From: Microbacterium salitolerans
GTDB lineage: Bacteria > Actinomycetota > Actinomycetes > Actinomycetales > Microbacteriaceae
Reading direction: 5' to 3'
NCBI RefSeq assembly: GCF_019720895.1
Contig: NZ_JAHKSH010000003.1
Span: 434,001-498,000 of the forward strand
Length of the DNA: 64,000 nt
Part shown: positions 10,047 through 17,822 of the stretch, piece after piece
How the letters are laid out: each line of letters opens with the position of its first letter
Position numbering within the stretch: the first letter of the stretch is position 1
Made by a program: the position numbers and the translations under genes
The notes under the pieces: generated by a model
What the model saw: only the letters and a program-made list of their open reading frames with translations
The model's database searches: none
What the model was told of the DNA's origin: nothing

Positions 10047-11476
10047 CCCCGCTCGTTCCCGACGCGTTCGAGGGCTACCTCGTGCGCACGCGCTGGTTCG
10101 GCGGCAAGGGGCGCCCGTTCCGCGTGACGGGGGTGCGCACGATCGCCGAGATGGGATCCGCGGATCCCGGTCCCGCCGTGATCGTGCACCTCGTCGACGT
10201 CGCGTACGACGATGACGAGGGCGGCGAGGACACCTACCAGGTGCCGCTCGCGTACTACGCGGATCCCGTCGACCGGCTCGGGCACGCCTTCGTCGGAGCC
10301 TGGGACGACGCGGTCTTCGGCGGCGTGGAGCTCGGCTCCACGTGGGCCTACGACGCCGTGCACGATCGCGACGCCATGCACGTCTGGTTCGAGGCGTTCG
10401 CCGACGCGGGCGTCGACGGATCCCTCGCCGTACCCGGGGCGGTGTTCCAGCGCACGCGCGTCGACGTCGAGCTCGACCTCGACGCGGCCAGCTCGCCGCT
10501 CGCCGGCGAGCAGTCGAACTCGTCGATCCGCTTCGGCGAGCAGGCGATCATGAAGCTGTTCCGCAAGGTCACCCCCGGGCACAACCCCGACATCGAGATC
10601 CACCGCGCGCTCACCGAGGCGGGCAACGACTTCGTGGCCGAGCTCTACGGCTGGATCGACGCCGACGGCGACGAGGGATCCGTCCGGCAGCTCGGCATGC
10701 TCCAGCACTTCCTGCGCACCGCGACCGACGGATTCGACCTCTCCATGGCGAGCGTGCGCGCCATGCTCGCCGACGACATCGACGGCGCCGCCAGCTACGC
10801 CGGCGAGGCGCGCGAACTCGGACGGGCGGTCGCCCGGATCCACCAGGACCTGCGCGACCTGTTCCCCTACGAGGACCGTGACGCCCTCGCGGCAGGCGCG
10901 CTCGCCGACCTCATGCGCGACCGACTCGATCAGGCGATCCTCGCCGTGCCCGAGCTCGATTCCCACGCGCCACGCCTCCGCGGCCTGTTCGCGCGGGTCG
11001 GCGAGCTGAAGACGCTCGGCGCGCAGCGGATCCACGGCGACCTGCATCTCGGCCAGGCGCTCCGCACGGTGCACGGATGGAAGATCGTCGACTTCGAGGG
11101 CGAGCCCGCGAAGCCGCTGGCCGTGCGCTCGCGGCCCGACTCCGTGTGGCGCGACGTCGCCGGCATGCTGCGGTCGTTCGACTACGCGCCGGCCGTCGTG
11201 AGCATGGCCCCCGCCGACACCGACGATGCGGGCGAGCGGAGGGAGCTCTGCGAGCGATGGGGGATCGCCGCGCGGGGAGCCTTCCTCTCGGCATACGCCG
11301 AAGAATGCGGGCTGCCCGAGGGGCGCGTCGCGGGCGACGACCTGCTCCTCCTCGACGCCTTCGTCGCCGACAAGGCCGTCTACGAGGCGGTCTACGAGAA
11401 GCGCAACCGTCCGACCTGGATCGGCATCCCCCTGGCCGCGATCGCGCGTCTCGGAGACCCGGAGGAGACCGCATGA
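10043..11476 (+). CDS. mak: Maltokinase
   Basis: Mak (Pep2) phosphorylates maltose to maltose 1-phosphate, the GlgE donor. The 477-residue protein has the usual N-terminal cap, [17 protein letters not shown], and an aminoglycoside-phosphotransferase-like kinase fold. The catalytic loop reads [12 protein letters not shown] (about residues 328-339) and the metal-binding motif VDFEGEP follows. [21 protein letters not shown] is the nucleotide-binding beta hairpin with the conserved lysine. The start is the GTG within the treS stop (GTGA). The stop overlaps glgB (ATGA). Confidence 0.95.
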
Positions 11477-13722
11477 CGACGAACCCCCTTCCTATCGAGC
11501 CGCACGTGCTGACGATGATCGCCGAGGGGCGGCACGGCGATCCGCACGCCGTCCTCGGGGCGCACCTGTCGGCCGGCGAGGTCGTCTTCCGCGTGCTGAG
11601 GCCGCTCGCGGAGACCGTCGCCGTGCGCGTGCCGGCGGGCAGCGTCGCGCTCCGTCGCACGGCGGAGTGGGTCGAGGAGTCGGCCTGGCGAGACGTCCCT
11701 CTCGTCCACGAGCAGGACGGGATCTGGGTCGGCGTCGCGCTCGCCGACGAGGTGCCGCCGTACCGCGTCGTCACGACGTACACCGACGGATCCCCGCACG
11801 AGGTCGACGATCCGTACCGATTCCTCCCGACGCTCGGCGAGGTCGACCTGCACCTCATCGGCGAGGGGCGGCACGAGCACCTCTGGCGCGCGCTCGGCTC
11901 GCAGGTGCGCACGTACGACGGGCTGGGCGCGGCTCCCGACGTGACGGGGACGTCGTTCGCGGTGTGGGCGCCGCGCGCGCAGGGGGTGCGCCTCAAAGCC
12001 GACTTCAACCAGTGGGACGGCCGCGAGCACCCCATGCGGCAGCTCGGATCGAGCGGCGTGTGGGAGCTGTTCGTGCCCGACGTCGGCAGCGGCACGCGCT
12101 ATAAGTACGCGATCCTCACGACGGCCGGGGAGTGGCTCGAGAAGGCGGATCCGCTCGCGCGCTGGGCCGAGGATCCGCCCGCCGCGGCGAGCCGCGTGCA
12201 CGCGTCTCGCTACGCGTGGGGGGACGATGCGTGGATGGACGCGCGCCGCGAGGGCGCGCTCGTGCGCGAGCCGATGTCGATCTACGAGGTGCACCTCGCG
12301 TCCTGGCGGAGCGGCCGGTCATACGACGACCTCGCCGACGAGCTCGTCGGCTACGTCACCGACCTGGGCTTCACGCACGTCGAGTTCATGCCCGTCATGC
12401 AGCACCCGTTCGGCGGCTCCTGGGGCTACCACGTGACGGGGTACTTCGCGCCGGACAGCCGCTTCGGGGATCCTGATGGCTTCCGCCTGCTCGTCGACCG
12501 CCTCCACCAGGCGGGCGTCGGCGTGATCCTCGACTGGGTGCCCGGGCACTTCGCGACCGACGAGTGGGCGCTCGCGCGGTTCGACGGCCACCCGCTGTAC
12601 GAGGACCCGAACCCGCAGCGCGGCTGGCACGCGCAGTGGGGATCGCACATCTTCGACTTCGGCCACCGCGAGGTGCGCAACTTCCTCTACGCGAACGCGC
12701 TGTACTGGCTCGAGGAGTTCCACGCCGACGGCCTGCGCGTCGACGGCGTCGCGAGCATGCTCTACCTCGACTACGCCCGCGAGGAGGGGGAGTGGGCCCC
12801 CAACATCCACGGCGGGCGGGAGAACCTCGAGGCCGTGCAGTTCCTGCAGGAGCTCAACGCCACGTGCTACCGCCGCGTGCCCGGCATCACGATGATCGCC
12901 GAGGAATCGACGTCGTGGCCCGGCGTGACCCGCCCGACCTCATCGGGCGGACTCGGGTTCGGCTTCAAGTGGAACATGGGCTGGATGCACGACACGCTCG
13001 AGTACGTCGAGCGCGACCCCGCGCACCGGGCCTACCACCACCACGAGATGACGTTCGCGCTCGCCTACGCGTGGAGCGAGAACTTCGTCCTCCCGCTCTC
13101 GCACGACGAGGTCGTGCACGGCAAGGGATCTCTCCTCCGCAAGATCCCGGGCGACCGCTGGCGGCAGCTCGCGACTCTGCGCGCCTACTTCGCGTTCATG
13201 TGGGCGCACCCCGGCCGGCAGCTGCTGTTCATGGGCGGCGAGTTCGCGCAGGAAGGCGAATGGGCGGAGTCCCGTGAGCTCGACTGGTGGCTGCTCGACC
13301 TGCCCGACCACCGCGGCGTGCACCACGCGATCCGCGACCTCAACCGCGCCTACCGGGCGACGCCCGCGCTGTGGGCATGGGACGCGGATCCGGGATCCTT
13401 CCGCTGGATCGACGCCGATGACGCCGAGCGCAACGTGCTCGCGTTCCTACGGCGCTCGTCGCCCGACGCCGACGCCTCGCAGCTGGCGTGCATCGCGAAC
13501 TTCTCCGCCGTTCCGCTCACCGGCTATCGCATTGGCCTCCCGCACGCCGGGCGCTGGGAGGAGGTGGTCAACACCGACGCTGCGGCGTACGCGGGCAGCG
13601 GCGTCGGCAACCTCGGCGGCGTCGCGGCCGTGGAGGGGGAGTGGTACGGCTACCCGGCCCACGCCGACATCACGGTGCCACCCCTCGCGACGGTGTGGCT
13701 GCGCGGTGCGTCGCACGCCTGA
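11473..13722 (+). CDS. glgB: 1,4-alpha-glucan branching enzyme
   Basis: GlgB introduces alpha-1,6 branches into the glucan made by GlgE. The 749-residue protein has the long two-module N terminus (a carbohydrate-binding region about 10-110, then CBM48 about 125-220 with FAVWAPRAQGVRL) and a GH13 domain. Catalytic residues are D424 (LRVDGVASMLYLDY), E477 (MIAEESTSWPG) and D545 (LPLSHDEVVHGKGSL), a constant offset of 19 from E. coli D405/E458/D526. It is the last gene of the operon, starts at the ATG overlapping the mak stop, and is followed by a hairpin. Confidence 0.97.
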   Translation: MTTNPLPIEPHVLTMIAEGRHGDPHAVLGAHLSAGEVVFRVLRPLAETVAVRVPAGSVALRRTAEWVEESAWRDVPLVHEQDGIWVGVALADEVPPYRVVTTYTDGSPHEVDDPYRFLPTLGEVDLHLIGEGRHEHLWRALGSQVRTYDGLGAAPDVTGTSFAVWAPRAQGVRLKADFNQWDGREHPMRQLGSSGVWELFVPDVGSGTRYKYAILTTAGEWLEKADPLARWAEDPPAAASRVHASRYAWGDDAWMDARREGALVREPMSIYEVHLASWRSGRSYDDLADELVGYVTDLGFTHVEFMPVMQHPFGGSWGYHVTGYFAPDSRFGDPDGFRLLVDRLHQAGVGVILDWVPGHFATDEWALARFDGHPLYEDPNPQRGWHAQWGSHIFDFGHREVRNFLYANALYWLEEFHADGLRVDGVASMLYLDYAREEGEWAPNIHGGRENLEAVQFLQELNATCYRRVPGITMIAEESTSWPGVTRPTSSGGLGFGFKWNMGWMHDTLEYVERDPAHRAYHHHEMTFALAYAWSENFVLPLSHDEVVHGKGSLLRKIPGDRWRQLATLRAYFAFMWAHPGRQLLFMGGEFAQEGEWAESRELDWWLLDLPDHRGVHHAIRDLNRAYRATPALWAWDADPGSFRWIDADDAERNVLAFLRRSSPDADASQLACIANFSAVPLTGYRIGLPHAGRWEEVVNTDAAAYAGSGVGNLGGVAAVEGEWYGYPAHADITVPPLATVWLRGASHA

Positions 13723-13757
13723 TCGCCGCCGCGTGCCGTGCCGTCGCGAGGAGAAGT

Positions 13758-13824
13758 GCCGCGCTGAGGAGGGATCCGCGCCGGTGGGTCCTCGATTCGG
13801 CACATCTCCTCAGGAGTGCGCGGC
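13758..13824. terminator. Hairpin between glgB and a convergent gene
   Basis: GCCGCG (13758-13763) then CTGAGGAG (13764-13771) pair with CTCCTCAG (13806-13813) and CGCGGC (13819-13824), with a 5-nt bulge between the two stem segments. It probably terminates both genes. Confidence 0.5.
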
Positions 13825-13825
13825 G

Positions 13826-14407
13826 CTAGGCCGGCGGGAGGCGGAGGACGTTCGACTCGCCGACCTCGAGATCCTCGACCCAGCGCAGGGTGCGGGCGAG
13901 CTCGTCGAGGGCGGGGATGAAGGTGAGGAAGCGCCCCTTGTCGGGACTCACCGCATGCAGGGTGACCAGTTGGGATCCCGTGTCCCACGTGTAGGTCGCG
14001 AACGGCGGCTTGCCGGTCTGCGTCGGCTCGTCCATGACGAGCTTCTCGCCCATGCCGAGGTGGGGGTTCGAGAAGTTCTCGGTGTCGTCGTACTCGATCG
14101 GCATCATCGCGCGCGCGGCACGGACCTGTGGGGTGAGCTCCTGCACCTGCGCGAGCGCGGCAAACGCCTCGGGGTCGTCCTTCCACGACCACGCCAGGAA
14201 GCGCCCGTTGGCGTTCTTCAGCCCTGCCTTGATGACGCGGTTCGCGATGAAGCTCATGACGCCGGAACCCGGCTGCCCGTGCGTGACCCCTGCCGTCGAC
14301 AGCAGCATGCGGATCGCGGCCTTCCGGTGCCTTCCGCTGCCGAATCCGCCGCCCCGAATCGGCACCCAGCGGTTCGGATCGGCGTCGGCCTGCAGGTGGG
14401 ACGTCAT
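13826..14407 (-). CDS. Conserved actinobacterial protein of unknown function
   Basis: This 193-residue soluble protein is not one I recognise. It has no signal peptide or membrane segment. Noticeable stretches are GSGRHRKAAIRMLLSTAG near the N terminus, a central MMPIEYDDTENFSNPHLGMGEKLVMDEP, and an end FLTFIPALDELARTLRWVEDLEVGESNVLRLPP. The ATG is preceded 7 nt upstream by TAAACT, and GGAG also lies in that gap, so either a leaderless or a led transcript is possible. A LAETG-tailed microprotein gene lies 64 bp upstream on the same strand. Confidence 0.7.
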   Translation of the reverse strand: MTSHLQADADPNRWVPIRGGGFGSGRHRKAAIRMLLSTAGVTHGQPGSGVMSFIANRVIKAGLKNANGRFLAWSWKDDPEAFAALAQVQELTPQVRAARAMMPIEYDDTENFSNPHLGMGEKLVMDEPTQTGKPPFATYTWDTGSQLVTLHAVSPDKGRFLTFIPALDELARTLRWVEDLEVGESNVLRLPPA

Positions 14408-14414
14408 GGGCTCC

Positions 14415-14420
14415 AGTTTA
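14415..14420 (-). promoter_or_regulatory. -10 box of the unknown gene at 13826-14407
   Basis: TAAACT on the minus strand lies 7 nt before the ATG, matching the TANNNT leaderless spacing seen elsewhere in the window. Confidence 0.45.
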
Positions 14421-14470
14421 CGGCGCCCGGCGGCCGCGTCGGGATGAGGAAAGCCCTCCGGCGTGCGGCG

Positions 14471-14614
14471 TCATCCCCTGCGGCGGCGAATCAGGAACAG
14501 CGCCGTGCCCCCGCCGATGAGCACGATCGCGGCGATGATCACACCGATCGAGATCTGCGTGCCCGTCTCCGCGAGCGCGGCCAACTCGGTGACCTGAGCG
14601 TGGATGTCGACCAT
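14471..14614 (-). CDS. 47-residue LAETG-tailed membrane microprotein
   Basis: This short gene encodes little more than a sortase-type sorting tail: a 13-residue N terminus, LAETG at residues 14-18, a hydrophobic helix about 21-42, and RRRRG at the C terminus. LAxTG is accepted by class E-type sortases of high-GC actinobacteria. There is no Sec signal peptide and no exported domain, so as a wall-anchored protein it would display almost nothing. It may be a small membrane protein, or the remnant of a longer surface protein. The ATG at 14612-14614 is the only good start; I see no strong ribosome site. It lies divergent from apt. Confidence 0.6.
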   Translation of the reverse strand: MVDIHAQVTELAALAETGTQISIGVIIAAIVLIGGGTALFLIRRRRG

Positions 14615-14673
14615 GCACTCAGCATCCCACTTTCGTCGAGAGGGGGGAAGCGCGCGATCCCAGGTCGCGCCGC

Positions 14674-14679
14674 TACCCT
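14674..14679 (+). promoter_or_regulatory. -10 box of apt (leaderless)
   Basis: TACCCT lies 6 nt before the GTG start of apt, matching the TANNNT leaderless pattern. No Shine-Dalgarno sequence is present in the gap. Confidence 0.5.
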
Positions 14680-14685
14680 CGATCC

Positions 14686-15204
14686 GTGACCACCCCCGAA
14701 CTCGCCCGCGCGGAATCGCTCATCGCCGTCACGCCCGACTACCCCGAGCCCGGCGTGCTCTTCCGCGACATCTCCCCGCTCCTCGCCGACCCGCACGCGC
14801 TGCGGGATGTCTGCGACGCTCTGATCGACCCGTTCCGGGGACAGTTCGACGTCGTCGGCGGGATCGAGGCGCGCGGCTTCCTGCTCGCCGGCTACATTGC
14901 CGCGGTCACGGGTGTCGGCATGCTGCCCATCCGCAAGGCCGGCAAGCTCCCGCAGCCCGCCGCCGCCGTCACATACGAGCTCGAATACGGCACCGCGACG
15001 ATCGAGGCGCCCGGCGTTCTCGCACCGGGCGAGCGCGTCCTCCTCGTCGACGATGTCCTCGCCACGGGCGGCACGATCGCGGCCGCGAAGGAGATCATCT
15101 CTCAGCTCGGAGCCGAGACCATCGGATCCGCCGTCATCCTCGAGCTCGAGGCGCTCGGTGGCCGCACCCACGCCGGCGACGTCCACACGGTCTTCACCGC
15201 CTGA
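14686..15204 (+). CDS. apt: Adenine phosphoribosyltransferase
   Basis: Apt salvages adenine to AMP using PRPP. The 172-residue protein has the expected features: the N-terminal PDYPEPGVLFRDISPLL, GIEARGF, the KAGKLP hood segment, and the PRPP loop VLLVDDVLATGGT (residues 118-130). The GTG start is supported by the -10 box TACCCT 6 nt upstream. The last 24 bases of the gene (15181-15204) are repeated at 16703-16726 beyond the nuclease-like gene, suggesting that something inserted at this 3' end. Confidence 0.95.
   Translation: MTTPELARAESLIAVTPDYPEPGVLFRDISPLLADPHALRDVCDALIDPFRGQFDVVGGIEARGFLLAGYIAAVTGVGMLPIRKAGKLPQPAAAVTYELEYGTATIEAPGVLAPGERVLLVDDVLATGGTIAAAKEIISQLGAETIGSAVILELEALGGRTHAGDVHTVFTA
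15181..15204. repeat. Left copy of 24-bp direct repeat (apt 3' end)
   Basis: The last 24 bp of apt, including its stop, match 16703-16726 at 23 of 24 positions (15200 differs from 16722). The two copies flank the nuclease-like gene, like attachment sites or duplication boundaries. Confidence 0.7.
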
Positions 15205-15262
15205 CGCCGAGAGCGGGCGCTGCCGTCGAGAGCGGCGGCAGCATCCCCCTCTCTCGGCGACA
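15203..15262 (+). terminator. Two-part terminator hairpin of apt
   Basis: An outer GCCGAGAG/CTCTCGGC pair (15206-15213 with 15251-15258) encloses an inner GCTGCCG/CGGCAGC pair (15219-15225 with 15236-15242). Its opening 18 bases recur at 17164-17181 after the PPOX gene. Confidence 0.6.
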
Positions 15263-15274
15263 GCACCCACCCTC

Positions 15275-15288
15275 GCGGGCGGAGCGCC
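15275..15288. repeat. Left copy of 14-bp direct repeat
   Basis: GCGGGCGGAGCGCC is identical to 16731-16744. With the 24-bp apt repeat it shows that the same two-part junction occurs on both sides of the nuclease-like gene. Confidence 0.6.
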
Positions 15289-16637
15289 TACTCCGCGTCG
15301 GCGACCACTTCTTCGGTGGTCACGGTCGGCGGTTCTTCCTTCGCCGCGGTGGGTGCCTTGGGTGGTGGTGCGACCCAATCCGAGAGGTTCTGAACGACAT
15401 CGGCGTAGAACGTGTCGAACGCCTCGAGAACCGAGTCGATGAAGCAGCCGGATCCGACCCCACGTTTCGTGCCCATCTTCGTCATCGCCGCGACGCGAAA
15501 TCGGACGATCTCGCGAGCGGGATCGATTATCAGCACATCGGGTGTCTCGCGTGCGTCGTCGAGGAGGTTCGCTGCGCCTTGACCACGCTGGTGCGGAACA
15601 TACGCCTCGATCCGGGTGTCGCCGCGCGCCTCCCGAAGCTGTCGCACGAGCCAGTTGATGCGTGTGCGATTTCTGCCGCTCTTCGGGGCGTCGATGTCAA
15701 CGGCGCACGTCACGGTGCGTGAACGAAGATCCGCCGTGATCACGATGTCGCCCACCGTGCCGGGGATGCGGATCACACCGCTGAGGCTCCCCTGATCGAC
15801 GAGCTCGCGTGCGAGCGTCTGCTGTCGAAACGCCGGGTCCTGGCTCTCCTTTCGCGTCAGCTGGTGTTTGACGTCGACTCCCAGTCGACGGCCAGCACGG
15901 AGCGACGTGAAGCGCATCAGGGCGTCGAAGTTCGCCGTGATCTCTGCGATCGGCTCCTTGTCAGACGTCCGCAGCGTGCTGGTCCGGACGGAATCACGCA
16001 CAGTCGTCCAGTTGTCGCCCATATCCTCGAACGCGAGCGCGCCCGACTTCGGGTGCTCGAGATATCGGATGAGCTCGCCCAGCACCCATGCCTGATCGGG
16101 GTCGCGAACCCCGCGATGCTCCTTCTCCATCACGGCCACGGTCAGCAGCCGTGACCACGACCAGTGGTGGAGGGTCAGCCGTCGAAGCTTGCGCCCGTCG
16201 ACGCCGTCCGTCGGATGCTTGTCTGCATTGGGGCTGATCTCATTCGAGATCGTGATGAGTGCGTCAAAACCGTGTTCACGGGCGACATCGAGATAGTTGT
16301 TGAGCTGGTCGGGATCGAGTCGATTCCGTCCCGTCTTCACCTCGACGAGTGCGACCCACGTGCGTTTGCCGCGAGTGACACGGATGAGCCCGTCCGGACG
16401 GACGGACTTCTTTGTGCCGTGCAGTTCGAAGGAGACCTCGGTGAAGCAATCGACGCGACCTGCGGGCGCTCCTGCCATTCGCGTCAGGGAACGCCCGAAT
16501 TCATCGACAGCAGTGATCACAGCGAGAAGTGCTGATGTCGCTCGTCTCTCCTGTTCCTGTGCTCCCGAGATTCCCGTTGTGGGAATCAGTCTCGCGGGCT
16601 CCCATGCGGCCTCTGCGTCGGCCTTCTTCTCTGCCAT
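15288..16637 (-). CDS. PD-(D/E)XK nuclease-like protein of unknown function (inserted cargo)
   Basis: The 449-residue protein has an N-terminal region resembling a restriction-endonuclease fold. E67 (TEVSF), D82 (RPDGLI), E99 and K101 (WVALVEVKTG) and Q111 give the E-D-(x)n-ExK spacing of PD-(D/E)XK enzymes. The rest (about 150-449) has no motif I recognise and ends in a low-complexity Pro/Glu-rich tail. The ATG at 16635-16637 is chosen because TAGTGT lies 7 nt upstream; a longer open frame runs further back. Codon choice looks less GC-extreme than in the neighbours. It is flanked by direct repeats of the apt 3' end, so it probably arrived as a small mobile island. A defence role is a guess. 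Confidence 0.6.
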   Translation of the reverse strand: MAEKKADAEAAWEPARLIPTTGISGAQEQERRATSALLAVITAVDEFGRSLTRMAGAPAGRVDCFTEVSFELHGTKKSVRPDGLIRVTRGKRTWVALVEVKTGRNRLDPDQLNNYLDVAREHGFDALITISNEISPNADKHPTDGVDGRKLRRLTLHHWSWSRLLTVAVMEKEHRGVRDPDQAWVLGELIRYLEHPKSGALAFEDMGDNWTTVRDSVRTSTLRTSDKEPIAEITANFDALMRFTSLRAGRRLGVDVKHQLTRKESQDPAFRQQTLARELVDQGSLSGVIRIPGTVGDIVITADLRSRTVTCAVDIDAPKSGRNRTRINWLVRQLREARGDTRIEAYVPHQRGQGAANLLDDARETPDVLIIDPAREIVRFRVAAMTKMGTKRGVGSGCFIDSVLEAFDTFYADVVQNLSDWVAPPPKAPTAAKEEPPTVTTEEVVADAE

Positions 16638-16644
16638 GGCGGAA

Positions 16645-16650
16645 ACACTA
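16645..16650 (-). promoter_or_regulatory. -10 box of the nuclease-like gene (leaderless)
   Basis: TAGTGT on the minus strand lies 7 nt before the ATG at 16635-16637 and so decides that start over the longer open frame. Confidence 0.5.
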
Positions 16651-16702
16651 GTGACGCGCCCGGGCGTCGTGGGATCGTCACACGAATTGAGACTCACCTG
16701 TA

Positions 16703-16744
16703 GTCCACACGGTCTTCACCGGCTGACCCTGCGGGCGGAGCGCC
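16703..16744. repeat. Right copies of the apt 24-bp and 14-bp direct repeats
   Basis: 16703-16726 repeats the last 24 bp of apt with one mismatch, and 16731-16744 repeats 15275-15288 exactly. In this copy the two lie 4 bp apart. In the left copy they are separated by the apt terminator region. Confidence 0.7.
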
Positions 16745-16763
16745 GAGGCGGCACACTGTGGGC

Positions 16764-17162
16764 ATGACCGTGATCGATGACATCCCGCCGCAGTTCCGCC
16801 GCCTGCTCGATCTGCCGCTCTTCGGGCATCTCGGCACCGTCCGCCCGAACGGCACGGTGCAGGTCAACCCGATGTGGTTCGAGTTCGACGGGGAGCACGT
16901 GCGCTTCACGCACACGTCGAAGCGCCAGAAGTTCCGCAACCTCCAGAAGAATCCGTCGATGGCGCTCTCCCTCACGGATCCCGACGAGCCCGTCCACTAT
17001 CTCGAGGTCGCGGGCCGGCTCGTCGACGTCGTCGAGGATCCGCAGGGCGACTTCTACGTGCACCTGGCGGATCGGTACGGCGCCCCGAACCAGCCCGCGC
17101 CGCCGGACAGCGCCGACCGCGTCATCCTCGTGATGTCGATCGAACGGTTCACGAAGCAGTGA
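16764..17162 (+). CDS. PPOX-class F420-dependent oxidoreductase
   Basis: The 132-residue split-barrel protein belongs to the pyridoxamine-5'-phosphate-oxidase-like flavin/deazaflavin reductases common in actinobacteria. The diagnostic opening FGHLGTVRPNGTVQVNPMWFEFDG is followed by VRFTHTSKRQKFRNLQKNP, the phosphate-contacting K/R segment of F420-binding members, and DPDEPVHYLEVAGR. The substrate is unknown. ATG 16764 is taken rather than the in-frame GTG 6 nt upstream because the family usually begins just before this point. It lies next to the insertion scar behind apt. Confidence 0.85.
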   Translation: MTVIDDIPPQFRRLLDLPLFGHLGTVRPNGTVQVNPMWFEFDGEHVRFTHTSKRQKFRNLQKNPSMALSLTDPDEPVHYLEVAGRLVDVVEDPQGDFYVHLADRYGAPNQPAPPDSADRVILVMSIERFTKQ

Positions 17163-17163
17163 T

Positions 17164-17206
17164 CTGACGCCGAGAGCGGGCCGCCTGCGTCGGGCAGCAG
17201 CCCGCT
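17164..17206 (+). terminator. Terminator hairpin of the PPOX gene
   Basis: AGCGGGC (17175-17181) pairs perfectly with GCCCGCT (17200-17206). The preceding 17164-17181 repeats the start of the apt terminator (15202-15219). Confidence 0.5.
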
Positions 17207-17222
17207 GGGCCTGGTCGACGTC

Positions 17223-17268
17223 TGCCTCGGAAAAGTCCCGGAACCTGCCTCGAAAACGTCCCGGAAGT
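17223..17268. repeat. Tandem 23-bp repeat, possible insertion-sequence end scar
   Basis: Two imperfect units start at 17223 (TGCCTCGGAAAAGTCCCGGA) and 17246 (TGCCTCGAAAACGTCCCGGA). Tandem terminal repeats of this size are typical of IS21-family ends, and the unit abuts a gene remnant. No transposase is present. Confidence 0.45.
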
Positions 17269-17689
17269 CGTCGACTCCGGACTGGCGGCGCACCTCATGC
17301 GGGTGAACGCGGCCAAGCTCGCGACGCTCGATCCCGCGGTGCTGAGCGATCTCGGCCACCTCGTCGAGACGTTCGTCGTCGGCGAGCTGCGCAAGCAGGT
17401 CTCATGGATGGAGGAGCCCGCCACGATCGGCCACTGGCGTACGAGCGACGGTGACGAGGTCGATCTCGTCATCGAGTTCGCTGACGGGGGAGTTCTCGCC
17501 TTCGAGATCAAGACGGCCGAACGGGTGTCAGGTCGAGAGCTGAGCGGCTTGAGGTCGCTGCGCCGCGCGCTGGGCGACCGGTTCATCGGCGGGGTCGCGT
17601 TCAGCATGGGGAGCCGCTCGTACACCTACGAGGACCGGATCCACGTGATGCCGATCGACCGTCTGTGGCGCACCGTGGGCGACGCGTGA
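17267..17689 (+). pseudogene. Remnant of a DUF4143 (ATPase-associated) gene
   Basis: The frame from about 17267 reads VVDSGLAAHLM and continues to GELRKQVSW, HWRTSDGDEVDLVIEFADGGVLAFEIKTAE and SMGSRSYTYEDRIHVMPIDRLW. This is the C-terminal half of the AAA-plus-DUF4143 proteins found widely in actinobacteria. The N-terminal ATPase domain (Walker A/B) is missing; in its place lies the tandem 23-bp repeat. The piece keeps the PD-(D/E)XK-like EVDLVIE...EIK residues. A short product could start at ATG 17297, but truncation makes normal function unlikely. Confidence 0.65.
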
Positions 17690-17810
17690 CCTGCCGGGGT
17701 CATCGGATCCGCCGGCATCCCTGAACTCCACGCGTTCGGCGGCCGTTCTCGGATCTCGCGCGTGCGGCCGTTCGTCGACGGACGGAAACAGCGAGGCAAC
17801 GCGACGTCGC

Positions 17811-17816
17811 TAGCGT
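17811..17816 (+). promoter_or_regulatory. -10 box of the xanthine/urate permease gene (leaderless)
   Basis: TAGCGT lies 6 nt before ATG 17823, with no ribosome-binding sequence between. The 120 bp upstream hold nothing else I can identify. Confidence 0.5.
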
Positions 17817-17822
17817 CGCGCC

